A stretch of 64,000 nucleotides of DNA, taken from assembly GCA_026214975.1 (NCBI GenBank), contig CM047805.1:187675333-187739332 (forward strand), given 5' to 3'. Source of the stretch: Gentiana macrophylla (lineage: Eukaryota > Streptophyta > Magnoliopsida > Gentianales > Gentianaceae). The notes beneath the pieces were generated by a model. The model ran no database searches and was not told where the DNA came from. It saw only the letters and a program-made list of their open reading frames with translations. Every line of letters begins with the position of its first letter. Position 1 is the stretch's first letter. A program made the position numbers and the translations under genes. Below are positions 10,986 to 19,944 of the stretch, in pieces.

Positions 10986-13223
10986 TATGACGTCCGTTTG
11001 CCAACGAGTCCTTAACCGAAAGCGAGCGCCCGGCACGTATATAACTAAAATTAATCAATTATACACGTAAGCCTCGACATCAAAACACCGAGAGAACAAA
11101 GCGGAAAGCGAAGGGTAGACTCGGGATAAACTAAAATCTATTACAAACGATCGAAAAGCGACCTGGCAAGTCGCAACTATAACAAAGATCCCAAAAGTTC
11201 CAAAACATAGAGATCAAAGATCTATCTATAACAAAAGAAGAGAGAGAAGTATCTATACCATTAACAAGAAATTAAAGAAAGATAACATCAACGGTTGTAT
11301 CTTCGAAATCACCCTCTAGCGATCTCGAGCACAACCTAAGTCAAAACCACCTTCTCGGGTGGGGACAATAAAAGGGTAAGTACAAACGCGTACTTAGTAA
11401 AGGGTAAACACCATATCCATACATCAATCATCAACAAGCGATACAACACAAGATAATCATCAAACGTAAGATCAAGTATGTTTCACTCGCTCACAACACT
11501 CCACTAGTCCAACTAGTTGACTCAACAAAATAAGACATTTGTTACATGTTGATCAAAGGGTACTATGCGGAATGAGATCATGCATCCGAACACATTCAGC
11601 ACCGTCTTGCGGCACAAACAAAACTTGGCTTATAAGGCCATTACGTATGGGATGTGTGGGTCATTACCCAGACTAAGCATCTGGGAATAGTGGGGTAATG
11701 AGCCATGCTGCGGGGTTGAAACGTACCTCACCAAAGATCAACACGTTTTAGCTTTTAGACAGACAACACGTATGTTCTTTAAGCGCTTAAGCATTCACCA
11801 TTCGATTACACATAAAAAGGATTCTTAAGGACATCTAACCTTAGACCGACTCTAATATCATAACTTAGCACATTGCACAGAAATGTTGAGTACTAAGTCA
11901 ACACCCACAAGACTGAGAGATAAGGTTTCCAATGCTCCCGAGTTTCTCCCCGCAGAGGGTCTCCACAAGGTGCTGAGCCAAGGCCACCAGAAACCATAAC
12001 CTCAACTTGTCACGTAACAGGGACGATATTGAACTCAAGTCAACATCTCATAAAGTTAATGATGTGTCTTCTAATGCCCCGTGAAACACGGTGTATAGCC
12101 AAAGTCACTAGAACACACTCGTTACACTTTACAACATTCCACATAAAAGGATTTACTTGATCGGTAAAAAGCAGTATAACATAAAATATGTTATAAGGTA
12201 ACAGTGTCAACATAATCCAAAGAAGAGTAACATGCTCTCTCTTTAGAAAACATGGTAAGTAAGTATATTATTATAATGATTCATTAAGTAAGTTTATCAA
12301 ATGAAAATGAAAAGGAAAGCATCAATGAGTAGTCTTCTTCTTTAAAAAAAGAATTAAAAGGTCGATGACCAAAGCAAGTAGATGTTTGAAACATAAGATT
12401 GTATATATATATATATATATAAAACTCATTATCTAAAACGAATGACATTTTAATTTAGTTTAAAATCATGGTGTTCCTCACTAATTCAAACATTAAAGCT
12501 ATTTTAAAACCAAATCTTTCTCCATCAAACATTAAATCCAACATTCTATCAGTATAAGAACATAAAGTAAATCACATAAACACGCATAGATTTGGTTGAA
12601 CACCCCTTTACCTCTTATCTTCAAGAATCTAGGTCTAGAAGCTCCAAGCATTCTAATCCACCAAAGAAGAGATCTTTACTACCTTCCTAGTAACCAAATC
12701 GAAGAGCTTGAGGTTAGGGATCTTTCTAAAAGCTTTAGGACTCAAGGGAACCAAGAAACAAGTCTAGATTCATCAAAAACCGAACCTGATCCAAAACGGG
12801 TTTGAGAAGCCCTCACTTGATCGTCGATTTTCTTGGATAGGATCGAAGCTCTCTTCCTCGCGATCGATTTGATATGTTACACATGAAAATCCGACGGTTG
12901 GATCTCCGGGAAAGTGGATTTCTTCCTCTCTTTTCTTTTTTTTCTTTCCTTTCTTCTTTCTCTCCCTCCAATTTTGCCGGCAGCTCACTAAAAGAATTGG
13001 GGAAAGTGAAATGGTATGGTTTGGGTTAAAAGGGTTATAAATAGAGGTGGTACATTTCCCGTTTTACCCTTACTAAAAGATTCACCTTTAAAATTCCACA
13101 AATACCCTATAAAATATATCTTGACTCCCAAAAATAATCTAAAGCCCAAATTATTAATATTGTCGGGACACGCTAAAACACGAAAAGACTTTTATACCCT
13201 TATCGGAAAACCAGGTCATCACA
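10986..13223 (-). repeat. 5' LTR (minus-strand element)
   Basis: About 2238 bp, partner of 4834-7094. It is followed at 13224 by AGTGG and the right half of tandem unit 2. Confidence 0.85.
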
Positions 13224-13985
13224 AGTGGGGTCATGGCTCCCTGGCCAAATGGGTCTGTCCCTGTTTGTAACGCTCATATCATTTCTCAAAAAAATTAAAA
13301 ACAATTGGTCACGTTAAAATTAAACAACCAATTGTACACCGTCAGAATTTATAGTTAGACTACGAAACTCACACTATCAATCAACATTCGGTATTATTAA
13401 GGCTCACCGTTTTTGTTTGATTTAAAATGCTAACCAAATTGCCAAATTCATTATGTCTGGATGGTATATTTTAATATTTTTTCTCCGTGGGATATACAAA
13501 CATATATTCTACTTCGTATTTTCATGTTCCCATAATATCATTGTAGAGTTTGTAGATTTTTTTTTTCCTTAAAGCCCCGGTGTCCGGAACCAGATGGTCC
13601 GACTAATCCGGAGTTTGACCCGGGTCATGCATGCAGAGTCTGACTATTACTTATAGATAAGGTCTGACCAAAAACTATTTCAACATGACGCCTCAAATGA
13701 AAGGGAATCAAAATAGTTTGTAGACTTAATTCGCAATCAAGTAATCGTAATTATGGTAAACTATTACGCCATGTCATCGTGAGTCAAGACATTGATGTTA
13801 ATAATTTTTCTCTAATTATATTTTCATTCTTAAAAAATCAAAATACAAAACAGACAAAAGAACCATATGCTGTTGAAACAACCCCATCGAAAGTTAGAAT
13901 CGTTCCCTCAACGAAAAAAAAGGGAAAAAAAAAAAAAGAGAGGTTAGAATCGTCGTGTACTTATAACATGATTGGTTGGGGTTGC
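13224..13985 (+). repeat. right part of tandem unit 2
   Basis: Matches 3463 to about 4216 of unit 1, including CATGGCTCCCTGGCC, CCCCGGTGTCCGGAACC and the ACGAAAAAAAAGGG stretch. Similarity stops at GATTGGTTGG, after which the two copies differ. Confidence 0.8.
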
Positions 13986-14130
13986 TGGCTAGTCAGACAA
14001 ACTTGCCAAATGCCAACAACTTAAAGAGGGACAAAGGTTAGGAATGCTATGGTCATAACGTTTGTGTCACAACTACAGATAGAATAAATTTTTTCACCGT
14101 TGATCATAATTTAGGGTCTATTGACTTTTA

Positions 14131-14365
14131 TTTTTTTTTTTTTTTTTTTTGAACAGCCAAAAACTTCTCATATATCAGCAAGATGCTAAAAAATTACAAA
14201 ATTTGGTTTAAGAAAATAAAAACAACTAAACTATCAAGCCACACATATCTAATCAGAACACATCGGGATCTGCTCCAGCCAAATGGATAACCAGATGGAT
14301 AACAAAAGAAATTGCTAGAACCATTTCGAAATAAACCAAATCCCAGCTCCCAAAAATTATGTTTA
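14131..14365 (-). mobile_element. LINE-like 3' tail, inverted copy of 4226-4438
   Basis: 14156-14362 is the reverse complement of 4226-4437, including the words around TATCAGCAAGATGC and AAATGGATAACCAGATGG. A run of about 20 T at 14131-14150 precedes it, which on the minus strand is a poly(A) tail. I infer a 5'-truncated non-LTR retrotransposon 3' end. The 4226-4438 copy lacks the poly(A) and lies in the opposite orientation. Confidence 0.5.
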
Positions 14366-14469
14366 ACCGGTCAAACCTTTAAAATAAGTGTTTTTTTTTT
14401 TTTTTTGGAAGCACTGGTGATTAATTTCACAATGTTTTCATCTCATAGTCTCTGGTACCACATGTGATC

Positions 14470-14778
14470 TTTAATGGTCTATAATGGTAATCGTGTGCAC
14501 TAGTACAACAACCCAAAACTCGAGACTTAGTTATAGTCTATAATGGTAATGATGTGTACCTGTATAACGGTCTAGAACTCGGGACTTAGTTGTGGTCTCT
14601 AATGGTAATGGTGTGCACATGTACAACGGCCCAAAACTCAGGACATAGTTATGGTCTCTATTGATAACTGTGTGCACACATACAACGATCTAGACTTAAT
14701 CTTAGGACTTAGTTATGGTCTCAAATGGTAGTGGTGTGTACATGTACAACCGTTCAGAACTCGGGACTTAGTTTTATG
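14470..14778 (+). repeat. minisatellite, ~60-70 bp unit, about 5 copies
   Basis: Consensus elements recur in order: TGGTCTCTAATGGTAATGG, TGTGCACATGTACAACG, then AACTCGGGACTTAGTTATGG. Copies start near 14472, 14535, 14594, 14653 and 14716. Units show point changes and small indels, so it is an old array. No ORF is maintained through it. Confidence 0.85.
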
Positions 14779-14779
14779 T

Positions 14780-15900
14780 GATAGTTTGTTACAACCTATA
14801 ACGACCTAGATATCGGGTCTCGGGCCTAGGACGCTGCTTGAGTCATAACAGTTCAACGCTACTTGAGTCATAATAGACACAGTGACAATTATAGCACATT
14901 GTTATCACTTGACCTAAAACAATTAAACCCCGGTTTCTAATTTCATCAGTCTTACTCTCATATCTTGGTATTGTGTCTATCTCACAAACCTTACTAACTG
15001 CAATATGAGATATTACATTCTATCTGTCTTAAAGAACATGCATACTCGTCAGGACCTTAGACTCTCTCCAATGGGCATCTTGAGCACCACTCCAAAGTAG
15101 TATTTGAAAAATTATAAAGTACTTTAACCTTACAATGAATCCTTTAAAGACACTTTACCCTTGAAATCTGCTACTTCCCAGTTGAGAATTGGAGTGTCTC
15201 TTCCAGTGATTCCAGTGCTTCAAATTGCTATGATTTTCTTTCTTTTGTCAATTTATTTTCCAAAGCATCATGTTTATTGGATGAAATGCGTATAGAGTGG
15301 TGTATAGTGTATTATTATTGGAGCGTCTTCTTTTTAAAGTGTCAAAAAAGTGTAACTGGAACAGAAAACGATATGCTTAAAGGGTGATTTAAAGTAATAT
15401 TGTTGTGGACAGTCTTAGTAAAGAATTCTAGAGATAACCACTTTCTCTATTTGTGTCGGTTGCCTCCATTCGGTAGTGTGTGTCGTTACGTTATCATTAT
15501 TAATTATGATGAAACACACGTCCGTCACGTATTTGAATCTATGAAAAGAATAGTAACAAATGTCAAAACTTAGGATTAGTGGACATATCACTTTGCATAT
15601 TGAAACACTTTCAAAGTATACGAAAGCATCAATATCTGCACAAAAAGATTTGAAGTTAATTTTACAAATTAGTCTCGACACAATAATGCAAAGCTTTCAA
15701 GAACATGAAAGCACTTGCATAATACTACCTGCAAATATAATTTTTATTTTTATTTTTGAAAGGCTGCAAAAATTCTATAGGGGTTTGTGTGCTCTAGAAG
15801 ACTAGAACTAAAGGTACCTGGGAAATTGAAATTAAACCGGAGATTTCTGTACTTGAAAAAAAAAAAAAAAGGAAGGAAAAATGAGAATCAGAATCTAAAA
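14780..15900. other. intergenic, no gene seen
   Basis: Between the minisatellite and the SAUR gene. The opposed short ORFs at 15415-15805 have no recognisable motifs. Nothing else supportable. Confidence 0.55.
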
Positions 15901-15941
15901 TTCCATTAATTCAAACAATATACACAGTTTAATCAACTTTC

Positions 15942-16346
15942 TCAAATGAATTCCTCTACAAAATCACCAAAATTAAATTTCCCATTACAACATTCCACAG
16001 CACTCACCACTTCATGAAACGCACTGACGCTACAAGGCACTACCAATCCACTCTTTTGATCGAATCCGAATTCATTAGATGCTTTCTCTAACAACATCTT
16101 GAACAACGGATGTGAAAGATAGCCGGTCGGCACCACAAATCTCTGCCTCTCTTCTCCGACGTACACCGCCACAAAGCCGGTCGGAGTCGCCGTCAAAATG
16201 TCGGATAATCCGGCCGCTTCCTCCTTACGTCCTCTTTCAAGTGAGTCGTATTTCTTCGAGGTTTGATCTATAGCTGCTATTACGTTTGCTTTTCCAGCTA
16301 GCTTCTTAATTGATCTGATTTTCTTCTTTAACATCGCTCTCCCCAA
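15942..16346 (-). CDS. SAUR family auxin-responsive protein
   Basis: Intronless ORF of 134 residues, as expected for a SAUR (small auxin-up RNA) protein. The N-terminus (residues 1-20) is rich in Lys and Arg (MLKKKIRSIKKLAG), the part of SAURs proposed to bind calmodulin. The SAUR domain spans about residues 53-120 with the family landmarks GFVAVYVGEERQRFVVP, YLSHPLFKMLLEKA, EFGF and GLVVPC. Known SAURs inhibit PP2C.D phosphatases and so activate plasma-membrane H+-ATPases during cell expansion; that role is transferred from the family. The start is the first Met of the ORF, and the next methionines would remove the basic segment. A TATA-like sequence lies about 170 bp upstream. The subgroup cannot be fixed by eye. 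No neighbouring SAUR copies are present, although SAURs are often clustered. Confidence 0.92.
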   Translation of the reverse strand: MGRAMLKKKIRSIKKLAGKANVIAAIDQTSKKYDSLERGRKEEAAGLSDILTATPTGFVAVYVGEERQRFVVPTGYLSHPLFKMLLEKASNEFGFDQKSGLVVPCSVSAFHEVVSAVECCNGKFNFGDFVEEFI

Positions 16347-16519
16347 GAATATTACTCCTACTACTAAACAGAAACAGAGAGAGGATCTAGCAAAATCAAA
16401 TTCCCAAAAAAATAAAATTGACGCTTTGAAATGCAGTAATTAGAGGAAAGATATATGGGTAACTGAAATGCAGTTCGGGGACCGTTTAAAGTGTGGTTGT
16501 TTCCACGTCGTTTTTTCTG

Positions 16520-16533
16520 GGTATATATATTAA
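16520..16533 (-). promoter_or_regulatory. TATA-box candidate for the SAUR gene
   Basis: TTAATATATATAC on the minus strand, about 175 bp upstream of the SAUR start codon. Position and sequence fit a core promoter with a long leader. No auxin-response element was confidently identified. Confidence 0.4.
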
Positions 16534-16696
16534 TTATTAAGGGAAATGGTCTACTGCTCAAATGGTTGATTCATTCATCGATGTGATTGGAGATCTGCAA
16601 TAACAATATTATTGTCCCGCACAACTCTAAACTGAAGAATCATTTCATTTATAAAAATAAAAAATAAAAAAATACGTTTTTTTTTTTTTTAGAAAA

Positions 16697-16950
16697 ATAT
16701 TCGTGACACACAATAAATGTCACAACAAACTTTAAAACATTGATTCTTTTAGGACCCATGTGATTCAATAGGTCTCTCATCATAATCTCAAAGTGTTTTG
16801 TGTATAATATTATGATTTTTTTTGCCATTATCAGTTTTTTTTTTTATAAGAGTAATAATAGTGCCACAACAAAATATCACTTATTAAATCATATGAGTCC
16901 CAAAATAATCAATGTTTAAAAGTTTGCTGTGGTGTTTATTTTGTACTTTT
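16697..16950. mobile_element. foldback MITE-like element
   Basis: The left arm (GTGACACACAATAAATGTCAC, AACATTGATTCTTTTAGGACC) is imperfectly complementary to the right arm (GGGACTCATATGA and AAACATTGATTATTTT when reversed). It forms a long hairpin-like structure of about 250 bp with no coding content, upstream of the SAUR promoter. Ends and TSD are not resolved. Confidence 0.5.
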
Positions 16951-18093
16951 TAGTACGTCATTGGATTTTAATATAATTCATTTATACTTTTAACATTTTT
17001 TATTTAATTTTGAATCATATCAATTATCAACCAACCATTTTTATCTCATTTACAAGTATTGCATTTGAGAGATAGTCAAATGGTTTATTAGAGATTTTAG
17101 TTATACATTTATAACGTTTAACGAGTTTGTTAAACTCAATTAAAAAATAAAATTGAAATATTTAGGGGAGGGAATGAGTATTTTACGAAATATTAAATTG
17201 CATAAACTAAACAAAGTTAATAAACAATGTCTAAAAAGGTTTCAATGAAAGGATTAGAAAGGAAAAATATTCATTAAGGAGAAATAAAGATGAAAAATAA
17301 AAAAACTTGGACTAAAGAGAAAATGAACATTAAGAATGAGATAATATATTCATCACACCGGATAGATCTCTTACTTCAAATTAAACACGGCCAACAAGGA
17401 TGTTGATGTTGCTCAAAAATTATAACCGGGTAATTAAACGATTCTAGTTAGGAAAATGATACAGAAACAAGTAAAAATGGTACGAATTTGGACTGAACTC
17501 TTTGAGAGAGCTGCCTACGTATCCAATTCAAATGTAGAATCGGAATCAAGCCTCCCTCGTAGTTCAGGGCTTTCCTTTTATAACTGTCGATCGTGATGAT
17601 AACCTTCCCTCACATAATGGGAGTTATCATCGGTTATCTTTGGACATTATCGGACGTGGAATCTACCCACATCTGTAAACAGTTAAGCCGTTATTGACTT
17701 TGTCTTCGTCATGCTCATTCGATTGTTCTGTCTAGAGACGTTTCTGCACAGAAAACGGTGGAGTCCTGATCCTCTGACTATTCTTCCCAAAGGTTTGTCC
17801 TAGCCAGCGTCTGGTGAAGTCCCGCCCTGCCAGTCCGTTTATTTTTATCATCTAATCTTTATAATGGGCCTGGCCCAGTTGCGAGTAATCCGATCCAGTG
17901 GGCCTATATATTATCAGATGTTTCGGAAGAGCTAACTGATGAGAAGAGTAAATATAGAAAATTACATCTGATTAAGAGTAAGGGAGATCTGTTTTGTTAG
18001 TGATTTACAACCACTAGGGTAGCGAGTTTGCATGCACACATGAGGAACTCTCAAAAGTCTGATTAAGTTGTATTAAGTGGCATGTCTTGTTCA
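16951..18093. other. intergenic, possible old LTR fragment
   Basis: AT-rich to about 17380, then a less AT-rich block (17400-17960) with GGGCCTGGCCCAG and GTGGGCCTATATATTATC. Its texture resembles a degraded LTR. There is no paired copy in the window and no ORF, so this is only a suspicion. Confidence 0.3.
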
Positions 18094-18229
18094 GGGTAAA
18101 TTGCAAATTAAATGTCCTGAAATTGATGTGTATTTTAAAATTACGAGACCAAAATCGATCAATAAGAATTGTATGAGACTAAAATTGATACCTTCAAAAA
18201 GTTACGGGACCAATTTTACAATTTTACCC
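18094..18229. mobile_element. small MITE-like element with GGGTAAA ends
   Basis: The left end GGGTAAATTGCAAATTAAATG and the reverse complement of the right end GGGTAAAATTGTAAAATTGG match. The interior carries GAGACCAAAATCGAT and GGGACCAATTTT, phrases like those in the better preserved foldback element at 19345. The flanks CTTGTTCA and TTGTAGTCA are only loosely alike, so the TSD is unclear. Confidence 0.45.
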
Positions 18230-18357
18230 TTGTAGTCATGTATTTTATTCTATTTCACATAATTCAATTTTAGTGCTTTGAAAAAGTAAAATTAATGAAA
18301 TATTATAATATACGTCGTTTGATACATTTCTATACAACGGTTGTATTTTGAAATTTT

Positions 18358-18359
18358 TT

Positions 18360-18391
<32 letters not shown>

Positions 18392-18392
18392 G
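18358..18392. repeat. (TA)n / (TATG)n microsatellite
   Basis: About 11 TA units followed by GTATGTATGG. It lies between two MITE-like elements. Confidence 0.85.
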
Positions 18393-18399
18393 TTTTTCC

Positions 18400-19334
18400 C
18401 GGAGCCAATGGGATACTTTCCCATGGTTCTACATGAGTTGCCGCTTTGAATTTTCATGATGTGTTTGATACCTATAAACTAATAAGTCGGAAAAATGAAA
18501 AACTAAGAAAAAATATTGCAGATCAGAAAATTGTAGGAAAACCTTTTTTTTGTCATGAAACGAGAATGTCTTTTACGTTTTATTTGGAATATCTTTTTAC
18601 GCCGTTGTTTATTCTAAATTTTTTCGTGTCATATATTAATGATTATTCTGACTCAATTTGAGTAAGAATTTCAAATGTTCATCATACATGATACCCACCA
18701 AAATTAAGTCAGGAAAACATTTATAATTATATCTACGATTCAGACCGAAACAAATGCGGAAAAAAATAAAATATAAGGGCAAAATGAAAATGATACCATA
18801 AAAGAAAATTGTAGTGTGAAAAAACATACAATTTTTTTCCACGTATGTTTTCTTATCACCAAATTTGCACAGAGTACTAACTAGCTTCAACACTCTTCAT
18901 ATTTTTCAAATTTTTTTTAATATTTTTTTTTTCAAAATTTTTTTTTATTGACCGGGCCTCTTCCACACCTGATTTGGAATCTTCTTAAATTAATAATACT
19001 CGAGTATTTTATTAGACGGCTTTCAGATCATTTATAAATTATGTACTATAACTGATGAGATCAACCGACTGACATGGTCAATGGTAGTTAGTTTTTGATT
19101 TTAGTAAACAAAAGGGTTTTTATATTTTGGACATCTGATTTGATGAAGATATTCTTTTGTAATTAATTATAAATGTTGTTTCATCTTTTACTATGAATGT
19201 TTGAACCAATTACTAAGACTTTTTTTTAATTTTTTTGAACTAACTACCAAGCATTGTGAATTGTCAAGTTTGAATTGAACTTGAAACTGTAAGATTCACT
19301 TAGCAACACATTATTCATCTCACTATGTAATAGA
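18400..19334. other. intergenic, no gene seen
   Basis: AT-rich. Short ORFs (18446-18661 plus, 18636-18893 minus) are Phe/Lys/Asn-rich, as random AT-rich sequence gives. A dense T stretch lies near 18900-18950. Confidence 0.55.
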
Positions 19335-19344
19335 GGAATATTTT

Positions 19345-19691
19345 GGCTAAATTACAATTTTGGTTCTCTAACTAGACACGTTTTTCGATTTTGGTCCTGA
19401 TTTTTCTCCGGCAACAATTTTAGTCATGTAAGTGGTATTTTTTTTGCAAAAATAGTCCTGAACGCCGGAAAGACCACTTATAGGACTAAAATTGTCGCCG
19501 GAAAGACCACTTAGTGGACTTAAATTGTCACCGGAAAAGACTAATTTTAGTCTTGTAAGTGGTCTTTCCGGCGTTCAGGACTATTTTTGTAAAAAAAAGA
19601 CCACTTACAGAACTAAAATTATCGCCGGAGAAAAACCAGGACCAAAATCGAAAAACGTGTCTAGTTAGAGGACCAAAATTGTAATTTAGCC
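19345..19691. mobile_element. Mutator-type (MULE) foldback MITE
   Basis: 347 bp bounded by GGCTAAATTACAATTTTGG and its reverse complement, with arms of about 130 bp or more that are largely complementary (CTCTAACTAGACACG, CGCCGGAAAGACCACTTA). It is flanked by a perfect 10-bp direct repeat, GGAATATTTT, at 19335-19344 and 19692-19701. Long terminal inverted repeats with a 9-11 bp duplication are typical of Mutator-like elements. It has no coding capacity and would need a MULE transposase in trans. Confidence 0.85.
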
Positions 19692-19944
19692 GGAATATTT
19701 TCAGCGAGAAGTTTCAAGGACTTTTTTTTAGGGTTCAAGGACATATTTCAGACTCAACGATTGCAGTGGTAATTATTAAAAAGTGGATCGATGAATTTGA
19801 GCTCAGGACATCTTGATTCTGAGACCTCGGTATTTTCATTAGGTAATGTCATATTGACCATCACACTAGATTATTAGACTACCTATGTTGAATCATAATG
19901 AACTCGACTACCAAAACCGTTATGTCAAGTAATAGGTAATATCT

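Larger units (their letters stand above)
4834..13223 (-). mobile_element. LTR retrotransposon without gag/pol (LARD-like, Ty3/gypsy-type ends)
   Basis: Two direct repeats of about 2.25 kb (4834-7094 and 10986-13223) flank a 3.9 kb interior, with AGTGG duplicated at 4829-4833 and 13224-13228. The minus strand is the sense strand: the interior begins with a primer-binding site like tRNA-iMet (TGGTATCGAGC, about 10970-10984) and ends with TTCGAGGACGAAACTTC then a purine tract TAAGGGGAAGGA (7095-7106) next to the 3' LTR. That tail is typical of plant Ty3/gypsy elements. I see no gag, protease, integrase, RT or RNase H in either strand. This points to a non-autonomous element that relies on proteins supplied elsewhere, or to a decayed interior. 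Confidence 0.85.

Noticed and set aside
14470..14778. Tandem array considered as a CRISPR-like array
   Set aside because: Units are contiguous and diverged with no unique spacers, and the genome is a plant nuclear one. It is a minisatellite.
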